The notes below the pieces were generated by a model. That model ran no database searches. It saw nothing but the letters and a program-made list of their open reading frames with translations, and was not told the origin of the DNA. 33,492 bases of DNA from Flavobacteriaceae bacterium (GTDB lineage: Bacteria > Bacteroidota > Bacteroidia > Flavobacteriales > Flavobacteriaceae). How positions within the stretch are numbered: position 1 is the stretch's first letter; each line of letters starts with the position of its first letter. The stretch is taken from positions 1-33,492 of the forward strand of contig JASJDL010000010.1 of assembly GCA_030065775.1 (NCBI GenBank), read 5' to 3'. The position numbers were made by a program, and so were the translations under genes. Below are positions 16,909-24,324 of this stretch, piece by piece.

Positions 16909-18119
16909 ATCAGCGAGTAGTTATAATTGGTGGTGGAGCAGCAGGGTTTTTTGCCGCGATAACGATCGCTGAAACTAATCCTGATTTACAGGTTACCATA
17001 CTTGAAAAAAGCAATAAGGTACTTCAAAAGGTTAAAATTTCGGGAGGTGGTCGCTGTAACGTTACACATGCATGTTTTGACCCGAAAGATTTGGTGGAAT
17101 TTTACCCTAGAGGCAAAAGAGAACTACTTGGCCCCTTTCATCAATTTATGACCGGAGATGTGATGCAATGGTTCGAAGAGCGCGGTGTTGCATTAAAGAT
17201 AGAAGCAGACAACCGCGTATTTCCAGTGTCTAATTCATCACAGACTGTGATCGATTGTCTCTTGCAAAGTGCTAAACAAGGAGGTGTTGAGGTACAGCTC
17301 AATCAACATGTAAAGCATATTTCGAAGATCGAAAACCAGTTTAAAATTAGTACTGATTCCCAAAAGTTCCTGACAGATAAATTACTGATCGCAACCGGAA
17401 GCAGCCCAAAATTTTGGAGACTGCTGGCACAACTAGGGCATACCGTTATCCCGCCAGTACCTTCCTTATTTACTTTTAATACTAAAGATCTAAGAATTCT
17501 AGATATTCCAGGTATTTCCGTTCCTGATGCCACTGTGAACTTGGTCGATTCTCCTTATGAAGCAAGAGGCCCTTTACTCATTACCCACTGGGGAATTAGC
17601 GGCCCTTCCATATTAAAATTATCAGCTTTTGGAGCCTTATTTCTTGCTGAAAAAAATTATCAATACGATGTTCATGTCAACTGGATTTCCAAATCAAAAG
17701 AAGAGGTATTGAAACTTTTGAAATCAGCCAAAGCGACCTACGCCAAAAGGACCGTAGTTCAAAAAAATGTCTTTCAAGGCATTCCCAGGCGCCTTTGGGA
17801 AAACCTGGTTTCGGCCGCTCAAATAAATCCAAAACAGAATTGGGCAGATTTAAGCAATCAACAACTCGAAGATCTGGCTTCTCAATTGACAAATACCATT
17901 TTTAAAGCCAAGGGAAAATCGACCTTTAAAGAAGAGTTCGTTACAGCTGGTGGGGTAGATCTAAAGGAAATTAATTTTAAACGATTTGAAAGTAAACTTC
18001 ATAAAAATCTCTTCATGGCTGGTGAAGTATTGAATATTGATGCTGTTACCGGCGGATTTAATTTTCAAAATGCCTGGACTGGCGCTTATGTTGCTGGTAA
18101 AGCCATTGCACTACAGTAG
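16905..18119 (+). CDS. NAD(P)/FAD-dependent oxidoreductase (BaiN/HI0933 family)
   Basis: The product is a 404-aa flavoprotein. The N-terminal FAD-binding motif is VVIIGGGAAGFFAAI, followed by the family signature KISGGGRCNVTHA. NRVFPVSNSSQTVID, RGPLLITHWGISGP and the C-terminal FAD segment FMAGEVLNIDAVTGGFNFQ complete the HI0933-like pattern. Most members have no proven substrate. BaiN acts in bile-acid metabolism of gut bacteria, which need not apply here. The gene overlaps the GHMP kinase by ATGA and ends the panC-strand cluster. Family assignment is firm; function is open. Confidence 0.92.
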   Translation: MNQRVVIIGGGAAGFFAAITIAETNPDLQVTILEKSNKVLQKVKISGGGRCNVTHACFDPKDLVEFYPRGKRELLGPFHQFMTGDVMQWFEERGVALKIEADNRVFPVSNSSQTVIDCLLQSAKQGGVEVQLNQHVKHISKIENQFKISTDSQKFLTDKLLIATGSSPKFWRLLAQLGHTVIPPVPSLFTFNTKDLRILDIPGISVPDATVNLVDSPYEARGPLLITHWGISGPSILKLSAFGALFLAEKNYQYDVHVNWISKSKEEVLKLLKSAKATYAKRTVVQKNVFQGIPRRLWENLVSAAQINPKQNWADLSNQQLEDLASQLTNTIFKAKGKSTFKEEFVTAGGVDLKEINFKRFESKLHKNLFMAGEVLNIDAVTGGFNFQNAWTGAYVAGKAIALQ

Positions 18120-18172
18120 TTGTTAAAATTTTGTTAACTTAGTCTTAGGTTATAACCATCAAATTGCTGATC

Positions 18173-20314
18173 TTGAAAAAACTATTTCTCGTTCTCATTA
18201 TAATCTTCGCTTATTCATGTAACCCTGATGACTCTGCAGATAACATGGAGAAAACATATACACTCATACCAGACGAAAAGTTTGAGCAGATTTTAGTAGA
18301 TCAAGGCTTGGATAGCGATCAAATGGTTAATGGGCAGATGCTCTATACTGATGCTCAAAAAATTTCGGATTTAATAGTGATATTCGGCATAAATAAAGAG
18401 CTCGATTTAGAAGGAATTCAAGATTTTGTCAATCTAAAAACTCTTTACATCTATGGTGGAGCAATCAGCATTCTTGATTTAGATGATAACATAAATCTTA
18501 TTGATGTAAAATTAGAGCAAACTATCATTGAGAATCATTTGATACTTCCTTTAGAGTCAGACCTGAAAAATCTTACTCTTGAACTAGCCAGATTAAAACT
18601 CTTAAATCTACGTGAAAATGTCAAATTAGACAGTCTAACTGTTCGAAGTAACTCTTTGGAACAATTAAATATCTCCAATAGTGTAAACTTAAGTTCTTTA
18701 CATCTTACCAGCACCACCAGCGATTTTGTGGCATTAGATCTGAGCAGCAATGTCAATTTAAAAACTGCCAAATTATCAGTCGCAGGCATTACCTCTCTTG
18801 ATATAAGCAATCTGACGAAATTAAAAAATTTGAACACCATTAATTGCCCAAAGCTTATTTGTGCTAAAATTTTTGAAAACCAAGACATTTCTGACTTTAA
18901 GTATGGATATCATACAACATTTACCACAAATTGTAACAACTTGCCTGAAAGAGAATATACCACGATAACCAATGAGGAATTTGAAAGAACTTTAATTATT
19001 AATGATATCGATACCGAAGACCAATTGGACGGGAAGGTGCTTACAAAATCTCTGGAAAACGCAAAAGGCCTTTATATTGGTGGACGGTTTACAACATTAG
19101 ATAGTTTAGATGGTCTGGAAACGCTCAAAAACATAGAATGGATTTATTTCTATGATCTATTCTTAGGTAATAATCTAAGACTTGAGAATTACGACTTTAG
19201 TCAAAATACGAAGTTAAAGCATTTCACTATTAGAGGGCTCGATCAGCCTCATGGCGCTACGGGTATTGATTTCGTTGCAGATTTATCGCAGCTAAAAAAA
19301 TTAGAAACTCTTGAACTTACTTACGCTAGTTTTAGCAACCTTGATTTTAGGGAATGCCCCGACTTGAAGGTGGTAAAAGTTGTGAACGATTTATCTTTGG
19401 ATTATGACTTTACGGGAAACCCTGAACTGGAGCAGATTATAATAGAAAGGGCGAATTCAGTCGATATATCACAAAATTTAAAACTAAAAGAATTAGAACT
19501 AAAATCATCTTTAATTCCCAGTCTGGATCTCAGCAATAATTCAAATATAGAATCCATTAGTTTGGATGGATTGACCATAACCTCATTAGAAATCAATAAC
19601 AAACCGCAATTAAATGAGCTTGTTTTAAAAAACCTCAACAATTTAGCCACACCCGATATAAAGAACAATACCAGCCTGAAAACATATCATGTTGAAGACT
19701 GCAACTTAATAGGAGAAGTTGATGTCAGCTCAAATAGCGGTTTAGAAAGATTGGTTGTTAAGAACAATCAGAATATAAATTCTCTTAATATTGAACAAAA
19801 CACAAATTTAAGGGATTTGCTGGTCTGGAATACGCGGGTTAGCAGACTTGACTTAATGAACAATAGTTTACTGGAGTACCTTTCCATAAGGCATAATCCA
19901 ATGAGTGAGATAGATATTTCTAATAATTTATCACTATCAGTGCTTTCGGTGCAACATTCAGACATTTCTAATTTAGATATATCAGATCACGACAATCTCA
20001 GAGGTTTATATGTAAGACACACAAATATTAACAGCTTAGATTTACGTGATAAGACTCGTATGGAATTGATGCTGTTAAACCATAATAAATTGACGTCAGT
20101 TGATCTGACCAATATGCGTATTTTAAGAGAATTGTACATCAATAACAACGAATTATCACAATTAGATCTTAGCAATAATTTATCGCTTATTGCAGCAAAT
20201 GTGTATGATAACCCTGACTTAGATTGTATTAAAATAGCCGAAATACAAAAAATTTCATTGGTTTCAAGAGTCAATAGAAGTGAGTATCAAACATTATCTA
20301 CAAATTGTTTATGA
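18173..20314 (+). CDS. Large lipoprotein with two diverged leucine-rich-repeat modules
   Basis: The product is 713 aa from TTG 18173 (alternative TTG 18164); no ATG gives the signal peptide MKKLFLVLIIIFAYSC (lipobox Cys16). Most of the protein is irregular leucine-rich repeats of about 20-23 residues with cores such as LDLSNN, LDISNN and LNISN. Two modules are visible. Each opens with a related segment (TLIPDEKFEQILVDQGLDS near residue 30; TITNEEFERTLIINDIDT near 264). Each closes with C-x-K/I-I plus about 20 residues plus NC (near 230-254 and at the C-terminus). No C-terminal secretion-system sorting domain is seen. A surface adhesion or binding role is plausible but unproven. Confidence 0.85.
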   Translation: MKKLFLVLIIIFAYSCNPDDSADNMEKTYTLIPDEKFEQILVDQGLDSDQMVNGQMLYTDAQKISDLIVIFGINKELDLEGIQDFVNLKTLYIYGGAISILDLDDNINLIDVKLEQTIIENHLILPLESDLKNLTLELARLKLLNLRENVKLDSLTVRSNSLEQLNISNSVNLSSLHLTSTTSDFVALDLSSNVNLKTAKLSVAGITSLDISNLTKLKNLNTINCPKLICAKIFENQDISDFKYGYHTTFTTNCNNLPEREYTTITNEEFERTLIINDIDTEDQLDGKVLTKSLENAKGLYIGGRFTTLDSLDGLETLKNIEWIYFYDLFLGNNLRLENYDFSQNTKLKHFTIRGLDQPHGATGIDFVADLSQLKKLETLELTYASFSNLDFRECPDLKVVKVVNDLSLDYDFTGNPELEQIIIERANSVDISQNLKLKELELKSSLIPSLDLSNNSNIESISLDGLTITSLEINNKPQLNELVLKNLNNLATPDIKNNTSLKTYHVEDCNLIGEVDVSSNSGLERLVVKNNQNINSLNIEQNTNLRDLLVWNTRVSRLDLMNNSLLEYLSIRHNPMSEIDISNNLSLSVLSVQHSDISNLDISDHDNLRGLYVRHTNINSLDLRDKTRMELMLLNHNKLTSVDLTNMRILRELYINNNELSQLDLSNNLSLIAANVYDNPDLDCIKIAEIQKISLVSRVNRSEYQTLSTNCL

Positions 20315-20330
20315 ATACGTCACCTAGGAA

Positions 20331-21107
20331 TCATTCTTTTTGATCTAGAATTGCTTTATTTAGATATGAAGCTATTATACCGCCGAGCATTGGCGATAAG
20401 ATATACACGGTTAAAAAACTAAAGCGTACAGCGGGAAATGCAGCTGATTTCCAACCGGCAAAATAGGCCACAATCCTGGGGGAAAAATCGCGTGCAGGAT
20501 TGAATCCTCCCTGGGTAAAAGGTGCAATCAGACATATTAAAATCGTAACCGTCAGGCCAATCAATAATGGAGTCGCATTGTTGAGCTGCTCAGGTTTTTC
20601 TGTCACTCTGAAGATCACAAATACCAATAGAAAGGTGCCCAGGCCTTCGAGAAAACACGCCTGAAGATATGATACTGAGAATTTTTCCGCGAAAGTGGGA
20701 TTCGGGAAATATTCACCAAACATCATCGCTGAGCGATATGAATACGTGCTCCCTCTTAGAATTCCGTTGACTTCTTCATAATTTGCAATGGCAGTATTAA
20801 ATATCAGAAATAAAAGCAGTCCACCGACCAAAGCACCTAGAAACTGGGCTATCAGATAAAAAGGTAATTTTTTAGGTCTAAGTTGTTTGGCAAAGACCAT
20901 CGCAACACTGACTGCAGGATTTAGATGAGCCGGACATATATTTCTAACCGCAAAAATGGCCATAGCCACTCCTAATCCAAAAATAAGCGCTACACCCAAA
21001 AGGTTGAGGGCTCCGAACACTACAGAAACAGCTACAGCGCCACATCCAAAAAAAACAAGCAGTAAAGTCCCTAGGAATTCCCCTACGTATTCTTTAAAAA
21101 AAATCAT
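20331..21107 (-). CDS. aqpS: Aquaglyceroporin (MIP family), AqpS-like arsenite channel
   Basis: The product is a 258-aa MIP channel with six membrane helices and two half-helix NPA motifs, HLNPAVS and FNPARDFSPR. The Asp after the second NPA marks the glycerol-permeable subgroup, whose members often conduct arsenite. It starts 2 nt after the arsC stop and is the last gene of the ars cluster. The cluster encodes no ArsB or Acr3 pump. Known precedent: in Sinorhizobium meliloti, AqpS lets arsenite made by ArsC leave the cell down its gradient. The channel family is certain; the arsenite role is inferred from neighbours. Confidence 0.92.
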   Translation of the reverse strand: MIFFKEYVGEFLGTLLLVFFGCGAVAVSVVFGALNLLGVALIFGLGVAMAIFAVRNICPAHLNPAVSVAMVFAKQLRPKKLPFYLIAQFLGALVGGLLLFLIFNTAIANYEEVNGILRGSTYSYRSAMMFGEYFPNPTFAEKFSVSYLQACFLEGLGTFLLVFVIFRVTEKPEQLNNATPLLIGLTVTILICLIAPFTQGGFNPARDFSPRIVAYFAGWKSAAFPAVRFSFLTVYILSPMLGGIIASYLNKAILDQKE

Positions 21108-21109
21108 TA

Positions 21110-21748
21110 TTAAATAATGCTGGAGAAGATATAATACATTTCTGTAGCAATTTGCTGGCTACGTTCGTGGTATTTTTCCGCTTGTTGAGGTGTATCATCG
21201 AATGCTTTCGGGTCTTCATATGTAATGGTTACTCGTGTTTCGGCTCCCGATATAACTGGACAATTTTCATCAGCATCAGAACATGTTAGTATTGCCGCAA
21301 AATCAGATTTTGGGTTTAACGCATGATCAAACGTTTTTGAAAAACCGATCACAGGATATATACTTTCCCCAAATTTAATGACATACACCGGATTGTCACC
21401 CTGAGAAATTTTGGTGATCTCAAAACCAGAATTTTCTAATGTCTCAACCACTTTTGGAAATAAGGCAGTGGCTTCAGTTCCGCCGGAGTAACAAAAGACG
21501 TTACGAACACCAAAATACCGGGCCATAGTCTGTGCCCAAACCTGAGATAAATGACTTCTCCGAGAGTTGTGAGTGCAAATAAAATTCAATCGAATATCTT
21601 TTTTAAAGTCTACCCTATTCTGAATATAATGAACCAAAGGTTTTAATAGTACTTTACGGTCTTCGCTTAAGCTTAAGGGATCTAAATTCGATATAGTATT
21701 TTTGAGCTCACCAAAAAGCTTCGTCTTATTTTTCTTTTTAATCTTCAC
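21110..21748 (-). CDS. arsC: Arsenate reductase, thioredoxin-type (low-MW phosphatase fold)
   Basis: The enzyme reduces arsenate to arsenite. The phosphatase-like loop FICTHNSRRSHLSQVW carries the Cys-x5-Arg nucleophile. CSDADENCP supplies the two further cysteines (spaced C-x6-C) used in the disulfide relay of pI258-type ArsC, and AFDDTP is the conserved tail motif. I chose GTG 21748 because it gives VKIKKKNKTKLFGELK, near the expected family N-terminus, 20 nt after the DUF6428 stop. The frame also reaches ATG 21796, but that would add a hydrophobic stretch overlapping DUF6428 by 28 nt. TTG 21778 or 21775 are further options. Confidence 0.9.
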   Translation of the reverse strand: MKIKKKNKTKLFGELKNTISNLDPLSLSEDRKVLLKPLVHYIQNRVDFKKDIRLNFICTHNSRRSHLSQVWAQTMARYFGVRNVFCYSGGTEATALFPKVVETLENSGFEITKISQGDNPVYVIKFGESIYPVIGFSKTFDHALNPKSDFAAILTCSDADENCPVISGAETRVTITYEDPKAFDDTPQQAEKYHERSQQIATEMYYIFSSII

Positions 21749-21768
21749 AAACGAATTATTACGTATTG

Positions 21769-22257
21769 TTAACAACAAGCAGACCCAGAGCAGCATGTGT
21801 CATCTGCGGTAACGAGCGTTTGACTTGGCGCTCCAAAAGCGTCCTTGGCTTTACAATCTGTTTGAGAAACAAATAACTGTATTATTGTTTTATCTGAAGT
21901 TAATTTTACGTTATGAATTTCCAGATTTGCTTTGTGAAACAGCTCATTACTATATTCAAAAAACACCTGTGACCCTTTATCAATTTTGTGAATTTTATCC
22001 ACTTTTTCAAGGATTGATAAGGCCTTCTTTGAAGTCATATATTCGACTTTATCAATTTCTTTCGGACTTTCCCAAAGCTGAATGATGGTTTCATTCCAAT
22101 CATCCGATCTGCCTCCGCAATCTACCGATTTTATAGTTGTATTCTTTACTTCGGTGATATGATAATTTGCACCAACATAGGTGCCATCTTTGTACTCAAA
22201 TAGCAATTCCTTTTCGCCGTGTTCTTTTAAAATGTTTAAAAATTCTTGTGTTTTCAT
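21769..22257 (-). CDS. DUF6428-family protein with Cys-rich C-terminus
   Basis: The product is a 162-aa soluble protein resembling the DUF6428 family, often found beside arsC in Bacteroidota. Two similar halves are suggested: HITEVKNTTIKSVDCGG with ETIIQLWES in the first, and LEIHNVKLTSDKTIIQLFVS in the second. The last residues are TCCSGSACC, giving four cysteines in two vicinal pairs (155/156 and 161/162). Vicinal thiols bind trivalent arsenic well, so sensing, buffering or handing arsenite to another protein is possible. That is inference; no function is established to my knowledge. It sits between the membrane protein (12-nt gap) and arsC. Confidence 0.8.
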   Translation of the reverse strand: MKTQEFLNILKEHGEKELLFEYKDGTYVGANYHITEVKNTTIKSVDCGGRSDDWNETIIQLWESPKEIDKVEYMTSKKALSILEKVDKIHKIDKGSQVFFEYSNELFHKANLEIHNVKLTSDKTIIQLFVSQTDCKAKDAFGAPSQTLVTADDTCCSGSACC

Positions 22258-22269
22258 ACTTATTATTTT

Positions 22270-22839
22270 TTAACAACAAACTATTTTTTTTCGCAATCGG
22301 TTCCAGGTGTCTTTTCCAGGAGGAAAAAGCAATAAAACATGAATTAAAGCCAAAATAATCGCACCTGGAATTATATTCACAGCAACAAAACTAAAAATAT
22401 CCCTGCCAAGGGAATCAGTTAGTTGTGTATTCATTAGAATCTTGTTTTCACTAACGGTCAGTTTAGTGCCTATTATCAGAATTATAGATGCAAAATGAAA
22501 TGCATTCGCAAATAGATGTATGATATACTCCCATTTAGGTAGACCTCCCATAAAAGCTCTACTATCCGCTTCTGAATAGGCATCTAACGCAAGTACAACC
22601 AAATCTATTATAACGATAACAGCGCCTATCACAAGGCTTACTTCATTATTCTCAATAAACAAAAGCCATACAATTACAGGAAATAACATGGCTCTCAAGG
22701 CGTGAATTTTATGTTCGAAGAGACTATCTTTTCTATTAAACAATTTATATTTAAAAATATGAAGATAAAAGCCATCATAGGTAGCCAAAATCATAAATAG
22801 TACGAGACAAAAAGTGCCTAGAAAATATAGCGTTTCCAT
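22270..22839 (-). CDS. Unknown polytopic membrane protein of the ars cluster
   Basis: I do not recognise this family. The 189-aa product has about five hydrophobic segments: residues 5-25, 50-64, 68-86, 108-127 and 152-173. Several histidines lie in or next to them (YLHIF, EHKIHALRAM, EYIIHLFANAFHF, LIHVLLLF), and an acidic loop DAYSEADSRAF separates the third and fourth segments. The C-terminus is RLRKKIVCC, ending in a Cys pair. It lies between the ArsN1-like gene (9-nt gap) and the DUF6428 gene (12-nt gap). It is not ArsB or Acr3 by any visible motif. An accessory transporter or membrane redox protein is possible. Confidence 0.7.
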   Translation of the reverse strand: METLYFLGTFCLVLFMILATYDGFYLHIFKYKLFNRKDSLFEHKIHALRAMLFPVIVWLLFIENNEVSLVIGAVIVIIDLVVLALDAYSEADSRAFMGGLPKWEYIIHLFANAFHFASIILIIGTKLTVSENKILMNTQLTDSLGRDIFSFVAVNIIPGAIILALIHVLLLFPPGKDTWNRLRKKIVCC

Positions 22840-22848
22840 AATTTATAT

Positions 22849-23346
22849 TTAATCTATTCCTACCGTTTTACTTCTTCGTTCCATTAAAACATTATTATAC
22901 CAGGTATCCCCTAACTTTCCTATTCTTTCGCGATAGCCTATTGTTCTGAAACCTAGTTTTTTATGTAAATTAATGCTTGCAATATTTTGAGGAAAGATAC
23001 CGGATTGTAAGGTCCAAATACTTTCTTGTTCGCTTTCGGTTATTAAATGTTCGAGCAATTTAGAACCGATTCCTTTTCCTTGAAATCTGGTATGTACATA
23101 AACACTTACTTCTGCCACGCCACCATACACACAACGGCTTGATACAGGTGATAAGGCCGCCCAGCCTACCAATTGATTAGCTATCCAGGCTGCCAGCCTG
23201 CACATCTTTAAATGTGAGGCATTCCACTGGTCCCACGATGGAACTTCAGTCTCAAAAGTGGCCACTCCGGTTGCAATTCCATCTTTGTAAATCGACGAAA
23301 CATTAGACCAGTCTTCAGCGGTTATATGTTTAATTTCTATACTCAA
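22849..23346 (-). CDS. arsN1: GNAT acetyltransferase, phosphinothricin/arsinothricin type (ArsN1-like)
   Basis: The product is 165 aa from TTG 23346 (TTG AGT ATA); no ATG is available near the N-terminus. It matches the phosphinothricin acetyltransferase subgroup: SIYKDGIATGVATFETEVPS, CRLAAWIANQLVGWAALSP, the acetyl-CoA loop FQGKGIGSKLLEHLI, and LQSGIFPQNIASINLHKKLGF. In ars operons, members named ArsN1 acetylate and detoxify arsinothricin, an arsenic-containing antibiotic. The sequence cannot separate that substrate from phosphinothricin; the arsenic neighbours favour arsinothricin. A perfect 7+7 inverted repeat lies directly upstream, between arsR and this gene. Confidence 0.85.
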   Translation of the reverse strand: MSIEIKHITAEDWSNVSSIYKDGIATGVATFETEVPSWDQWNASHLKMCRLAAWIANQLVGWAALSPVSSRCVYGGVAEVSVYVHTRFQGKGIGSKLLEHLITESEQESIWTLQSGIFPQNIASINLHKKLGFRTIGYRERIGKLGDTWYNNVLMERRSKTVGID

Positions 23347-23362
23347 ATCGTAATTTTACGAT
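23347..23362. repeat. Inverted repeat ATCGTAA-TT-TTACGAT between arsR and arsN1
   Basis: The perfect 7-bp arms at 23347-23353 and 23356-23362 are separated by 2 nt and end against the TTG start of the acetyltransferase gene. The core TACGAT recurs upstream of arsR at 23729-23734, next to the ars -7 element. This may be a second binding site for ArsR or another repressor. Confidence 0.5.
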
Positions 23363-23380
23363 AATTATTTTCAAATTTTT

Positions 23381-23713
23381 TTAGCAACACTGTATTCCTC
23401 CGAAATCTTGTTTAAACAATGTGTCAAAAAGCTCCTTAGCCTTTTGCCAACTCTCCTGATGAATGCAATAGCGTATTTTAGGTGGATTCACCTCACCCTC
23501 TATCAAACCGGCATCTTTTAGCTCTTTTAAATGTTGCGAAATCGTTGATTGTGCCAATGGCAATACATCGACGAGATCGCCTGTGTAGCAACAACTTTGA
23601 TTGCTCAAATGTTTTAAAATCACCAATCGAACAGGATGCCCTAATGCCTTGGCGTAACGTGCCAGTTCTTTTGACTCCTCTGAATACTCAATATGCTGTA
23701 AAGTTTTATTCAT
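23381..23713 (-). CDS. arsR: ArsR-family transcriptional repressor
   Basis: The product is a 110-aa winged-helix repressor and the first gene of the ars cluster. It shows ALGHPVRLVILKHLSNQSCC, the recognition-helix segment PLAQSTISQHLKELKDAGLI, and a beta-wing with KIRYCIH. Candidate arsenite-sensing cysteines are Cys41-Cys42, which precede the recognition helix in place of the usual ELCVCDL, plus Cys83 and the terminal Cys109-Cys110. It should repress its own operon until arsenite binds. A consensus promoter and a 12-bp palindrome lie just upstream, and the start codon is only 9 nt from the -7 element. Confidence 0.93.
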   Translation of the reverse strand: MNKTLQHIEYSEESKELARYAKALGHPVRLVILKHLSNQSCCYTGDLVDVLPLAQSTISQHLKELKDAGLIEGEVNPPKIRYCIHQESWQKAKELFDTLFKQDFGGIQCC

Positions 23714-23722
23714 AGTTCATCG

Positions 23723-23751
23723 CAAATATACGATTAATATTTAAATTGCAA
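23723..23751 (-). promoter_or_regulatory. Promoter of the ars operon
   Basis: On the minus strand TTG (23751-23749), an 18-nt spacer and TATATTTG (23730-23723) match the consensus. The -7 element ends 9 nt before the arsR ATG, so the leader is very short. The TTG box overlaps the 12-bp palindrome. Confidence 0.62.
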
Positions 23752-23778
23752 AATTTTGCCTTAATTTTCCTATGTTTG
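23746..23778 (+). promoter_or_regulatory. Putative promoter of the doxX-like gene
   Basis: TTG at 23746-23748, a 22-nt spacer, then TATGTTTG at 23771-23778. It is divergent from the ars promoter, and its TTG box also touches the palindrome at 23748-23759. Confidence 0.45.
23748..23759. promoter_or_regulatory. Palindrome GCAAAATTTTGC, candidate operator
   Basis: This is a perfect 12-bp palindrome between two divergent promoters, overlapping the upstream box of both. Its position fits a repressor site able to control the ars operon and the doxX-like gene together. Identity as an ArsR operator is inference. Confidence 0.45.
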
Positions 23779-23834
23779 AATACTAATGAGTACGACTTAA
23801 TCCTTCAAAGACGCCTCACTTAATACCTAGCATT

Positions 23835-24266
23835 ATGCACGACCAAATAAAAACCTCACGCACTCAAAACATTTTTAGAATTCTGTTGGGCTGTTTTATG
23901 GTATATGCCGGTATCAGCCATCTCACTTTTAACCGGATTGACTTTCAGGCACAGGTACCAGATTGGGTGCCGTTAGGTAAAGACTTAGTGGTGTTAACAT
24001 CCGGAGTCATTGAAATACTCTTGGGGCTTTCGATTCTCTTTTGGACGAAGCAACGTGTAAAAGTCGGTTTTGCATTGGCATTGTTTTTTGTAGCAATCTT
24101 TCCCGGGAATATATCGCAATATTTGAATGGTACCGATGCCTTTGGTGTTTTGAATTCAGATAGGGCAAGATTCATTCGGCTATTTTTTCAACCCGTATTG
24201 ATCGCCTGGGCGCTATGGTCAACCGGTGCCTGGTCGGCATGGATACATCGAAATAAAAAGAGCTAG
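23835..24266 (+). CDS. DoxX-like small membrane protein
   Basis: The product is 143 aa with about four hydrophobic segments and resembles the DoxX/MauE-type family: ILLGCFMVYAGISHL, then VLTSGVIEILLGLSILF, ALALFFVAIFPGNISQYLNG and the C-terminal segment LIAWALWSTGAW. No enzymatic residues can be assigned; members are often linked to redox or quinone-related membrane processes. It is divergent from the ars operon and may share its control region. The ATG at 23835 lies 56 nt after a -7 element. Confidence 0.75.
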   Translation: MHDQIKTSRTQNIFRILLGCFMVYAGISHLTFNRIDFQAQVPDWVPLGKDLVVLTSGVIEILLGLSILFWTKQRVKVGFALALFFVAIFPGNISQYLNGTDAFGVLNSDRARFIRLFFQPVLIAWALWSTGAWSAWIHRNKKS

Positions 24267-24324
24267 TTTTTAAACTTGGCGTTTCGATAATCAAAAAAAC
24301 CCATAATCAATTGGTGAACGAATC

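Noticed and set aside
18173-20314. LRR lipoprotein as a type IX secretion cargo
   Set aside because: The C-terminus ends in the Cys-capped repeat and shows no sorting domain; the lipoprotein signal explains export.
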